Of a DNA stretch of 64,000 nucleotides, positions 21,801 to 31,400 are shown one piece after another (position 1 is the first letter of the stretch; each line of letters begins with the position of its first letter). The DNA comes from Ascidiimonas sp046199005 (lineage in GTDB: Bacteria; Bacteroidota; Bacteroidia; Flavobacteriales; Flavobacteriaceae). A model generated the notes under the pieces. It saw only the letters and a program-made list of their open reading frames with translations. It made no database searches and had not been told where the DNA came from. The stretch lies in NCBI GenBank assembly GCA_046199005.1, contig CP176050.1, forward strand, positions 2,790,001 through 2,854,000, read 5' to 3'. The position numbers were made by a program, and so were the translations under genes.

Positions 21801-24800
21801 CCAGATACCAAAGATGGCGGCCATCATTTGATCTGAACGATCCATAAATACCCCAACAAGATCATCTTGTTCAATTTTAATGCGCTCGGTGATGGCTCTT
21901 GCTAATTGGTTGGAACGACTGTTCAACGAAGCATAACTGGTTTTTCTATCTTCAAAGATGACAGCAGTTTTATCAGGTGTTTCTGCGGCAAACTTTTCTA
22001 AATAGTGATGATAGGTATGCTCTAGATCAAATGACCTGTCTGTTTCATTAAATTTGGAAATAAAAGCTTGCTCCTCTTTTGAAATGATGCTTACGCTTCC
22101 TGTTTTCAAAGTAGGTTGATCCAGTACTTTTTGCATAAGGATTTCCAGGTGTTTTACCATATTTGCCATCTGGGCCTTATCATAAATAACAGCGTTGTAA
22201 GTTAGAATAAGGTTTAGCTGATCCTTTTCTTCGGTAAAATCAAAATCCATATCAAAAGGACTCCCATGTCCTTCAATAGTGATCGGAGTTATCGATGCAT
22301 CTTCCAGACCTTCAGCTAATAAGCTATCTTCATCTTCATCAAAACTTTGTAGCAGGATCATTACATCAAAAATGGGATTTCGACTAATGTCCCGCTCAAA
22401 ATCCAATTCATTCACTAACTGATCGAACGGATAATCCTGATGATCAAAAGCTTCAATGGTAGTTTCTTTAATCTCCTGAATTAGGGTTAGAAATGACTTT
22501 TCAGGATCAATCGTATTTCGAAGCGCAAGCGTATTTATATAGTATCCCAATTGATTTTCAAGATCCGGATGGGTTCTTCCAGCCGTACCAGTTCCTATAA
22601 TTATATCTTGTTGTCCTGTATATTTATAAAATAAAACATTTAGGAAGGTGGTAAGTGTTATAAACAGACTACCATTGGTTGTTTTACTTAATTCTTTTAG
22701 TCCCTCTAATATTTCTTTCGAAAAAGTGTATTCAATAGCGCTTCCGTCAAACACCTGTATCGCTGGTCTCTGATGGTAACTTGGGAGTGCAAGTACTGGT
22801 AAATCTCCTGCCAACTTATTATGCCAGTAATCTTTATGCTTCTTAAACTCTTCTGAAGCCAGTTGTATTGAATTCCATGCAGCATAATCCTTGTATTGTA
22901 TTTTAAGTGAAGGAAGTGATGAAAACTGATGCTTTTCAAAAGAGCGGTAATTTTTGAGGATCTCTTTAACTAATATATTATTAGACCAACCATCGCAAAT
23001 AATGTGATGCATACAGCAGAAAAATATATAAGAGTCTTCTCCTAACAAATAGATTCTTGACCTGAATAATAGCTCATCAGATAAATTAAACGTATCATGG
23101 GCTACTACCTGTAACTCTTTCATTGCTTCTTCATACCCTTTAGCTGAGTTTGAATAATCAATTATTTGACAGATGTCATCCTTCTTTACATCTGCATGAA
23201 TAAGTTGCATGGGCTCCCCTTCTTTTTCTATGAAAGTCGTACGGAGGATTTCATGTCGGTTGATGATACTCAGGATCGCTTCACTGAATGCTTCAACATT
23301 AATATTTCCTTTGAGCAAATATGCGTTGTACGAATTGTATGCAGATACATCTTCTACAAATCTATCTAACACCCATAAGCGCTTCTGTGCATTTGAAAGT
23401 GGGTAATGAGAGGTTTTCTCTACCAGTGGTATTGGCTCAAAAGAAATCGCATCCGCTCCTTCTATCAGCACTGAAAGTGCGTTCACAGTGGGGCATGTAA
23501 ATACGTCTTTAATGGTGATTTCAGCCTCTAATCGTTTCTGAACCTGAGAGATCATGCTGATTACTTTAAGGGAATGCCCTCCCAATTCAAAGAAATTCTG
23601 GTGAACTCCTACTTCTTCTACTTCCAGCAGTTCTTTCCAGATCTCAATCAACACTTTTTCTGTATTGCTTAAAACAGTATCCTTTTTTTCTGCAACCGCA
23701 TCTTGCACGGTAATTAAATAAGGTAATTTTTTACGATCTACTTTACCATTTGGAGTAAGCGGAAAAGCATCGAGAATTATGATACGGGAAGGAACCATAT
23801 AGTCTGGCAGATACGTCGCGAGTTCCTGCTTGAGACCTTCAGCCGCTACCTGATCATAACAAGTTACAAAGCCAAATAACTGAGTAACCTGGTCTTCTGA
23901 AGTATGAACAATAACAATAGCTTCTTTGACAGCAGATAACTGACTCAAATAATTTTCTATTTCTTCCAGTTCAATTCGATAACCGTTTACTTTGACCTGA
24001 TAGTCTTTACGTCCGAAAAATTCAATATTCCCATCGGGTAGAAATTTTCCTAAATCACCGGTTTTGTAGAGTCTCGCCTGACGAGATCCCTGAAACGGAT
24101 CGTTCACAAAAACTTTCTCAGTCTTTTCAGCATCATTGAGATAACCTCTTCCCACGCCCAAACCGGAAACCCATATCTCTCCCTTTACACCTACAGGACA
24201 TAATTGTTCGTCTTCATTTACAATATAAATATTGAGGTTCGCCAACGATTGTCCAATAGGAATTGAATGCCCTTCGGGAACTCGATCCATAATATACAGA
24301 GTGATGTCATCTGCCGCCTCAGTAGGACCATAGGCATTAACCACTTTAATATTCGGAAATTTGGTAAACCAACGCTCTAACAGATTTTTCTTAACGGTTT
24401 CGCCTGTAACCAGCAAATATTCTAGGTTAGGAAAGAAATCTTTGGTGTGATTGTCCATCTCGTCCAGTAAGACCGTCAAATAACTAGGTACTAATTGTAA
24501 AAGTGTTATTTGATGTTTTGTAAGTAGCTCTGAGAACTTTTGAACCTGTAAAGTTTCCCAATGGCTATATACAACGGTGGTTCCTCCTATGATAAGTGCA
24601 TTGAACATTTGCCATACAGAAATGTCAAAACTTTGAGAAGCATTCTGAGCTACGTTGCTTTCCTCACTCATTTTAAGGTCATTCACCATAATGAAAAGGT
24701 GATTTAGCATTCCCCTATGTTCTAACATAGCTCCCTTAGGAGTTCCGGTTGATCCGGAGGTATAAATGACATAGGCAAGATTGTCTATTACACTTAAAGA

Positions 24801-27800
24801 ATTGGTAAGTGGTTCCCCAGCATTGATCGCTGCCTTATCGTAAAAAATGCACCCCTCGTGTATCGATAACTCCCTATCCAAAGTATCATCGATACAAACG
24901 ACATGTTTCAAAGAAACCTGTTCGCTGAGGAGTGCAATAGCAATATCGAGATACTTTCTTGAGACGCATAAGGTGGTTACCGCTGCGTTTTCGAGAATAA
25001 CAGAAATACGATTCTGAGGGAGTTCAGGATGTATCGGAAGATAAACCCCTCCCGATTTCCAAATACCATATACACTTTCTATATAATCTACAGATCTGTC
25101 TGCCAGTACTGCAATAACTTCTTCCTCTTTCACCTCAATTTGGTGATGCAATAATCCAGCAAGTTTAGAGGCATTTTGTTTAAGCTCTTCATAAGTTCTC
25201 TCTCCATTCGCATCTTTCACTGCCACTTTAGCCGGATACTGCAAAGCCATCTTATCGATAAGTGCATCTGTCGTAAGTTCAAAAGGGAAGTTGATCCTGT
25301 TATCATTAAAATCGGCGATAAGCTTCAATTCATCTTGCTTAGACATCAACGCTAATTTTTGAATTGACTGATCAGGATTCGTCCCTATGCTATTCAAAAT
25401 GTACTTGAAATGATTACCTAACCTTTCAATGGTGTCTTCACGAAAAAGATCTGTATCGTATTCTATATGGAAAACCAGACCATCATCTTCGCTTTCTTCC
25501 ATGTAAATATTCCAATCAAACTGGGTTGTATGCTGTTCAACCGGCATATTGTTCAACACGAGATCTCCCATTTTAATCGCACTTAAAGGAGGGACATTTT
25601 CCATTGAAAACATGACTTGAAAAACGGGTGTTCTATTCATTTCCCTTTCAATCCCTAGAGCATCCACAATTTTCTCAAAAGGAACATCTTGATGTGCATA
25701 GGCATCTAACGTCGTTTCCTTAACCATTTCCAACAACTCTGTAAAACTCTGAGATACATCAAGATCAGATCTCAACGCCAGCGTATTTGCAAAAAAACCT
25801 ACCATGTTCTCAAGTTCTGTGTGATGACGACCGGCAATAGGACTCCCTACACAAATGTCTTTTTGACCTGTATATTTGTAAAGCAATACTTTGAATCCGG
25901 CTAATAACGTCATGAAAAGGGTCACTCCTTGCACTTGAGATAGCTCTGAGAGATCCTCATATACCCCGTTAGTTACTTGAAATGTTTTGCGTTTTCCATT
26001 AAATTGTTGTTGAGGGGGTCTTGGAAAATCAAGCGGTAATTCCAAATAAGTATTCCCGGAAAGTTGATCCGTCCAATACGCGAGTTCTTCGTCGAGATAA
26101 TCTCCCTGAAGGTAGTCTCTTTGCCAAATGGCGTAATCAGTATAATGAACAGACAATTCTGGTAACTCTACTGACCTGCCTTGTGACAGCTGTTCATAAA
26201 TTTCTCTAAGTTCGTTAAGCAAAACATACGCAGACCATCCGTCCAGTGCAATATGATGAACGGTCATGGCTAGCGTATAAGACTTTTCACCGCGTTTAAT
26301 CAACAATGCCCGAAGCATACAATCCTCAGACAGCATAAAAGGAGCATCTATAATTCTTTGAATTTGAGTCTGTGCTGCAGTTTCTTCTTCAATCTCTTCG
26401 TAAGCCAGCTTCCATTCTGGTTGTGTTACCATCTGATAGGCTATACCATCGTCTTTTCTTATGACCGTTCGTAAGGCCCTATGTCTGTCAATGATATGCA
26501 GAAGCGCCTCGTTTAAAAGTACCCTGTTTACTTCACCTTTTATATCAAGAATAGCAGGTACATTGTATTGAGCACTTCCCTGAAACTGATCAATAAACCA
26601 CAATCTTTCCTGTGCAAAAGATAAAGGAGCCTTATCGCCCACTTCAAGACCATTAGATTTGATCATCAAGGTATCAGTGGCTTTTTTAGACTGAATAAGA
26701 CGCATCATATCTGAAAAGACAGGATAAATAAACACGTCTTTAATCGTTAAGTCCAATCCAAATTTATCTTTGATCAGTGCTGTTAATTTGGTAGCTGATA
26801 ACGAATGTCCACCGAGTTCAAAGAAATTGTCATCCTTATGAATACGATCAGTATCCAGAACATTTTTCCATAATTCTGCTACTTCTTTCTCCTGCTCGCT
26901 TAATTCCTGCTGGGTAACTATCCTAATTGAGCAATCTTCATAGAAAGGGGTATCTACATTTCCGTAAATATCTTTACAAATATTATCTACTATCTCAAAA
27001 TGATCAGGGATCATTTCAGACGCGATGAATCGCTTCAACCATTTGCGAAGACTTGAAGATGCTGTCAACGACTTACCACTAATTAATTCAATAAATGCTA
27101 CTATGTAGGTTTGATCTTCAAACGCTCTTAAGGTGACATGCACATCACGGATCTTTTGATGATGCTTTAGTGCTTCCTCTAGAAGATCTGAATAAATCTC
27201 CTTGCTATTATTAGTTAAAACCTCGAATTTGTTGTGATGTAATAAAATTTCTCCTTTCGCTGAAAGAGATGCGAAGACAGGCAGTTTTCGCAGCGACTTT
27301 TTACTGTCGCGAATCATTTTTTCAAAGATAAATTGCTCAGTACCGATGGAGGTTAATAGTGCAGGACTTTCATAAACCAGACTTGAAGGTACGTTGACCA
27401 TTACTGGCCGAAAATTCTTATCAACAATAGCTACGTTCGCTTTTCCAAAAGGCCTTACATAGGGTAGACTTTGTAAAGTTTTAGTTTCAACATTCTCTAA
27501 TGATATATTCCCTTCAATTACAGAATAATTGAGGCCGGGTAATTGATATGTGAAGTTTATATCTTTAACGCCATTAAAATGATCTTTGATCATAGCAGCG
27601 TCACTATTACTTATCCTTCTATCTGTGCTTAATACTACCTGTTGTATATGTGAACCATACTTCTTACTAAGCACTGCCAGCTTATCTGCATAAAGATCTG
27701 ATTTAGATAGTCTTAAAAGCATATTGTCTGAAGGCGTCCCCTTAGTTCCTGTAACCGTATCGCTAAAGGATAAGGTAGCATTTGAAGCCAGAGCCGGTAA

Positions 27801-28397
27801 AACCCACTCAAGCAGGTCTGAGATCAGCAAATTATTTCCGGGCACCAGGGTTGTCGAACTATCTAACTTATAGGAAGATATCGTATGAGTAACATGTTGC
27901 TTTACATCTTCGAAAGATATAAGGTATGCCTCTTTTGTTTTCCCTGGAGTAGTTAACACTAATCCGAAGGTATCCAAAGTAGACATTGCATCATTTACTT
28001 GGACGGTTAGGTGGTTTGTATTGTCGATATCTTCTTTTATGAGCTGATACCCGGAAATTTTTTCAGTGTTTTTTGAATTGGTAAAAATGATAAGATCCTT
28101 TAATGTATCCGAAGAAAACGTACCCTTTAAAGCTGAAACGCTTTTATCGTTGAGGATGAAAACATATCCGCCTGCTTCCAAAACACTTAGAGCATTCATA
28201 ACGGTAACAATCGGGTCTGTATTCACTATCCCGACCAAGCGTCCTTTCACGCATTCCAGTTGCTTACTTTTTAAAGCAACTTCGGTCCAAAGTTCCTCAT
28301 AAGTAACTTGACGGTGATCGGTTTCTAACGCAATAGATTCAAAAGAACCTGTTTTGAAAAAGGTAATAATACTTCTGGAAGATATGGTATCTTTCAT
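18810..28397 (-). CDS. Non-ribosomal peptide synthetase A*-T-C-A-T-C-A-T-E
   Basis: 3195 residues, first full NRPS of the line. Order: a degenerate A-like region (1-490), T (GGHSLSATKL, Ser near 530), C (HHIALDGW near 716), A (TSGSTGTPKG near 1219), T (GGHSLKVI near 1607), C (HHIICDGW near 1798), A (TSGSTGNPKG), T (GGDSIAAIQ near 2680), and E (HHLVVDTVSW near 2862, EGHGREKLEEE, RTIGWFTSEFP). Specificity positions by eye: DIWQLTADDK and DIWQVCDDGK, close relatives of the methylating module's code and none assigned. The terminal E predicts a D-residue, passed to the C domain of the 2453-residue NRPS. The C-terminal LSLQDLDELNDLF resembles known donor communication tails. It lies 12 bases after the gene that supplies the C domain for its first T. 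Confidence 0.96.
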   Translation of the reverse strand: MKDTISSRSIITFFKTGSFESIALETDHRQVTYEELWTEVALKSKQLECVKGRLVGIVNTDPIVTVMNALSVLEAGGYVFILNDKSVSALKGTFSSDTLKDLIIFTNSKNTEKISGYQLIKEDIDNTNHLTVQVNDAMSTLDTFGLVLTTPGKTKEAYLISFEDVKQHVTHTISSYKLDSSTTLVPGNNLLISDLLEWVLPALASNATLSFSDTVTGTKGTPSDNMLLRLSKSDLYADKLAVLSKKYGSHIQQVVLSTDRRISNSDAAMIKDHFNGVKDINFTYQLPGLNYSVIEGNISLENVETKTLQSLPYVRPFGKANVAIVDKNFRPVMVNVPSSLVYESPALLTSIGTEQFIFEKMIRDSKKSLRKLPVFASLSAKGEILLHHNKFEVLTNNSKEIYSDLLEEALKHHQKIRDVHVTLRAFEDQTYIVAFIELISGKSLTASSSLRKWLKRFIASEMIPDHFEIVDNICKDIYGNVDTPFYEDCSIRIVTQQELSEQEKEVAELWKNVLDTDRIHKDDNFFELGGHSLSATKLTALIKDKFGLDLTIKDVFIYPVFSDMMRLIQSKKATDTLMIKSNGLEVGDKAPLSFAQERLWFIDQFQGSAQYNVPAILDIKGEVNRVLLNEALLHIIDRHRALRTVIRKDDGIAYQMVTQPEWKLAYEEIEEETAAQTQIQRIIDAPFMLSEDCMLRALLIKRGEKSYTLAMTVHHIALDGWSAYVLLNELREIYEQLSQGRSVELPELSVHYTDYAIWQRDYLQGDYLDEELAYWTDQLSGNTYLELPLDFPRPPQQQFNGKRKTFQVTNGVYEDLSELSQVQGVTLFMTLLAGFKVLLYKYTGQKDICVGSPIAGRHHTELENMVGFFANTLALRSDLDVSQSFTELLEMVKETTLDAYAHQDVPFEKIVDALGIEREMNRTPVFQVMFSMENVPPLSAIKMGDLVLNNMPVEQHTTQFDWNIYMEESEDDGLVFHIEYDTDLFREDTIERLGNHFKYILNSIGTNPDQSIQKLALMSKQDELKLIADFNDNRINFPFELTTDALIDKMALQYPAKVAVKDANGERTYEELKQNASKLAGLLHHQIEVKEEEVIAVLADRSVDYIESVYGIWKSGGVYLPIHPELPQNRISVILENAAVTTLCVSRKYLDIAIALLSEQVSLKHVVCIDDTLDRELSIHEGCIFYDKAAINAGEPLTNSLSVIDNLAYVIYTSGSTGTPKGAMLEHRGMLNHLFIMVNDLKMSEESNVAQNASQSFDISVWQMFNALIIGGTTVVYSHWETLQVQKFSELLTKHQITLLQLVPSYLTVLLDEMDNHTKDFFPNLEYLLVTGETVKKNLLERWFTKFPNIKVVNAYGPTEAADDITLYIMDRVPEGHSIPIGQSLANLNIYIVNEDEQLCPVGVKGEIWVSGLGVGRGYLNDAEKTEKVFVNDPFQGSRQARLYKTGDLGKFLPDGNIEFFGRKDYQVKVNGYRIELEEIENYLSQLSAVKEAIVIVHTSEDQVTQLFGFVTCYDQVAAEGLKQELATYLPDYMVPSRIIILDAFPLTPNGKVDRKKLPYLITVQDAVAEKKDTVLSNTEKVLIEIWKELLEVEEVGVHQNFFELGGHSLKVISMISQVQKRLEAEITIKDVFTCPTVNALSVLIEGADAISFEPIPLVEKTSHYPLSNAQKRLWVLDRFVEDVSAYNSYNAYLLKGNINVEAFSEAILSIINRHEILRTTFIEKEGEPMQLIHADVKKDDICQIIDYSNSAKGYEEAMKELQVVAHDTFNLSDELLFRSRIYLLGEDSYIFFCCMHHIICDGWSNNILVKEILKNYRSFEKHQFSSLPSLKIQYKDYAAWNSIQLASEEFKKHKDYWHNKLAGDLPVLALPSYHQRPAIQVFDGSAIEYTFSKEILEGLKELSKTTNGSLFITLTTFLNVLFYKYTGQQDIIIGTGTAGRTHPDLENQLGYYINTLALRNTIDPEKSFLTLIQEIKETTIEAFDHQDYPFDQLVNELDFERDISRNPIFDVMILLQSFDEDEDSLLAEGLEDASITPITIEGHGSPFDMDFDFTEEKDQLNLILTYNAVIYDKAQMANMVKHLEILMQKVLDQPTLKTGSVSIISKEEQAFISKFNETDRSFDLEHTYHHYLEKFAAETPDKTAVIFEDRKTSYASLNSRSNQLARAITERIKIEQDDLVGVFMDRSDQMMAAIFGIWKLGGAYIPLEKKMPDNRIVFNATNAKVKTVIADKELVSDYLAAKLENTTTLIYIQDLLAEADAHQKTNLDLNIDTDSLCVTIFTSGSTGNPKGAMNEHKGRINHALATIDYLKMDTETVLVQNASHSFDISVWQTFTTIVSGGTTLILGDELVNTPERLLKSMIDNKATVFQLVPSYLSMLLEVIAEDSNMYPLALKNLVCCGEAINPKSILEWQQLFPNTVFVNDYGPAEASDGTTWNVFEEVAPGTTIIPIGKPIYNMKNYIVDAYMNLLPVGVIGEICVAGVGVGRGYINDEEKTKSVFHADPFCDHKEQRLYKTGDLGKLLPDGMIQFYGRKDYQVKINGQRIELGEIEAKILEVKGVKEAAVIDKVNNANGRKYLIAFVALHTDCDVDVQNLRFEISKELPAYMVPSDIQLIDRIPTTQNGKIDRKYLDKLALHPDEVQQKYVAPETEIEKILVEAWKSVLDVENIGITDNFYESGGDSIAAIQVSSYLYKNEYQVEVKDIMRFPHIQEVAGFVKPLSRIADQGPVTGKVNLTPIQASFFDMKKSVPDHYNQSVLLKASTVLDLEALNASFSKLLEWHDILRANFRKSIDGNYEQTIDSEFTFAGAQVHDRTDLTDLEAVNDIANELQASLSLVDGSLLNAAVIKLKHTDYLLIVIHHLVVDTVSWRILIEDLTTAYEQATHGETISLPAKTDSFKLWSETLTKFTKADAFNEEVKYWSARMSQPFECIACDKSPAVLEAMVKDKRTLKVSLSSEYVTRLETEVHKAFNTEINDILLAALALSVNECFGLKKVPVMLEGHGREKLEEEININRTIGWFTSEFPVVLDTSLSEDLATFIKTIKDYLHKVPNSGIGYGLLKYVAIDRSSEVINAGTPQIAFNYLGKVDDEEGDETLFQMADTTLGEEESSENRSDYPLEIVGMGRDGMIEFHLEYHCSQFSDLTIKNWLNSYKNALEKLIDYCAGRDYSEVTPTDFDYSELSLQDLDELNDLF
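26927..28397 (-). other. Degenerate (probably inactive) adenylation domain at an NRPS N-terminus
   Basis: The first 490 residues keep the length and rough layout of an A domain but have lost its signature motifs. The phosphate loop YTSGSTGxPKG is replaced by LVLTTPGKTKEAYLIS. The A5 YGPTE is absent (region NFTYQLPGLNYSV). The A7 TGD is absent (PVFASLSAKGEI). The A10 NGKxDR has become DIYGNVDT, with the catalytic lysine gone. The following carrier domain is intact. The reading frame is clean, so this is an adapted or decayed domain, not a sequencing break. Confidence 0.85.
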
Positions 28398-28409
28398 GTT
28401 TGGTTATAG

Positions 28410-31400
28410 TTAAAGTTTGTTCCACATAGAAAAAGCAGCAGTTTCCTGTACATCTTCCATATTGATGTCTTTTATTCTGTTTGAAGGGTTTTCAATCATT
28501 TCAGTAAGGATTCTAATAAATCCTGATGCCCAGCTCTTGATCGTAGCATCATCAAAAAGACCGGTGTTATAATAGAAGTCGGCAGAAAGATGATCGTTCA
28601 TTTCTATTATACTTACACTGAGGTCATATTTGGCAAAATTTGCAGCTGGAAAGGAAAACTCAACCGAAAGGTTATCAAAACTAAGTTCGTTTTTGATGCT
28701 GTTCATATCTATTTCGGTGGTTATTTTGGGCATCTTGAGCTCGTCATCACTTGCCAGTATTTCGTTGAAAGAACACTTTTGATACTTTAAAACCATGTTC
28801 ATTTCCAGCCTTATCTTATTCATGAAGACAGTTACCGTATCTTCAAGCTCTATTTCACTGTGAACAGGCAGCATTTTGACACACTGGCCTACTAATATGT
28901 TTTCACCCATCAGCAATTGCCCTGAAGCAGGAATTCCTGCAACCAATTGTTGCTGTCCAGATAATTTATACAGCATTATTTTATAAGCCGCCAGAAATAC
29001 ATTAAACAGCGTAAGTTTATTGGATTTTGCAAAATCTACCAGCCGCTTTTCTAATGTGCTTTCAATGATTTTACTGTAAGAAGAGCCCTTTTTTGAACTG
29101 ATAGACTTTGCAGTTTTGGAGGGCAGGTTGATTTCCGGATAACGTTTCTTAAACGTATTTTTCCAGAATTTGCGAGCATTGGCAGTTTCTTCAGGATTTT
29201 CAGGATTTTGAATCCAGTTATTAAAAGAACTCAACGTTCCTGATGGTAACATACCAATAGGTTTTATATTTCTAAGAGATGCATAAAACTTACTTAGCTC
29301 GCTCCAAATAATTTCTAAGGAATAACCATCTGCTACCAAATGATGCGTGGTCATCAGCAGTCTATGATGTTCACCGGAAACCTTGAGTAAAAGGAATCTG
29401 ATAAACGGTCCGTTTGAAAGGTCAAAAGCAACCGCTCCTTGTTTGCTTAAAAAGTCTGATGCCAGGTTTTCCTGCTGTGCTTCACTCAGCTGAGTAAATT
29501 CCAGGATTTCGAATTGCGGATTTACATTGTCTTGAATATGAAAGCCGTTTTGATCGATTTTCACTGTCCTCAATGCCTGATGACGATTAACAGTGAGTTG
29601 AACAGCCTGTTCCAGAATATCAACAGAAAGAGCCCCCTTAAGGTCAAGAATCTGATTTTCATTGAAAGAGCTGGACGATTCTTCGTTAGATGATGACCAG
29701 GCATACAATTGTTCCTGATCTTCCGTAAGTGGAATCTTTATTACTTTCTTATTGGAAACAGCAGAACCATTCATCCATCCTGAGCTTCTTATTTCTTCTA
29801 CAGATTTTACGATTGCCTGATATACAAATTCAATATCTTCATCGGTATGTGCTGTGGAAAGAAAGCAATTTCGGCCTTCCCATACATATACTTTATTAGC
29901 AAGTAAATGCTGATAAAATAAATCCCAGCCTCCCTTCATCACGAAACGAAATAATGAACCAAAACTTCTCACCTCAATCTCTATGTGCTGTTTGGTGAAG
30001 TATGAATTTAATCTACGCGCCAGTACGGCTGTTTTTTCGTTCAGCGAACGCTGCAGCTTGGGACCTTGCTCTTTTAAATGGGACAAAATAGCCAAAGATG
30101 CCACCATCGTTAAGGGGTGTTGGTTAAAGGTACCCGCCACAAACGTGGTAGGTTTATCGGGATAAGAATCATCTCCAAAAGACCAGTGACCACCGTCTAC
30201 GGCGTCCATAAACCTTGAAGAACCCGAAACCACTCCTACTGGCATTCCTCCTCCCACTATTTTACCGTAGGTACATAGATCTGCCTTAATATCGTACCAT
30301 GCCTGAGCGCCTCCGGGATGGATCCTGAAGCCTGTAATTACTTCATCAAAAATGAGCGCCGAACCGGATGCATCCGTTATTTTTCTTAATTCTTTTAAAA
30401 ACTCAATCGGTTGTATGTCTGGCCTCCTGCTTTGTACAGGCTCAATCAGTATCGCAGCAAGTTCACTGGCGTGTTCCCTTATAAATTCGATAGACTCTTT
30501 GGTGCCGTACTCCAAAACAATGGTGTTCTGGATATAATTATCTGAAATACCCGGAGCCAATGGCATAGCGTTTTCAGGGTCTAATGGATTATTAAGCGCA
30601 AGAATACCGTCAAAAGTACCGTGATAAGATTCCTTAAATAAAACAAATTTTGACCTTCCGGTGACCGCACGTGCCAGTCTCAAAGCCACCATTACAGCTT
30701 CTGAACCAGAGTTGTAAAAAGCGACTCTTTCATTACCTGTAAGCTCGGTAATAAGCTCTGCTACCTCGCCGGCTATATCAGACATTGGTCCTACAGGATA
30801 ACCATCTCTAAGCGCCTCTTGTAATTTTTCCTGAATAAAATCAGGATTATATCCCAGTAAGTTCACCCCAAAGCCCATGGTGAGATCTACATATTCATTG
30901 CCATCAAGATCAGTGATTTTAGCTCCTTTTGCGTTTTTAGCAATTATCTGATACGTAATCTCTTTGGTTTCAGGTCTGAAACCAGCAACGTTCCTGTTAT
31001 TCGCTAAAGCCTTTCGGTATTTCTGAGTAATTTCTTTAGAACGAGAGGTTTGCGAAACAATTCGCTCAGTAAGTTCATTTAAATGTGCTTCCTGTTCAGG
31101 ACTAAAGTGCCTTGATGCCTGCTTCTCTATTTCTTTATAAGGAACAAAATAATCCTTTTCCTCTGCTTTGTATTCATTTGATGTTGAAAGCTTAATCTCT
31201 GCCGATTTCTTTTCCTTTGAAACTCCGTTCTTTAAAATGAAACTCGTAAGCTTATCAAGGTTATTTACCACCTCATAAAACTGTCCCATTTCAAGCTTTA
31301 CATTGTATTGCTTGTCAATGGTTTGTATAAAATGCATTATAACGATTGAATCGATACCCAGATCAAAGAAATCTTCTTCTGCCATCGACGCATCCAGTGT

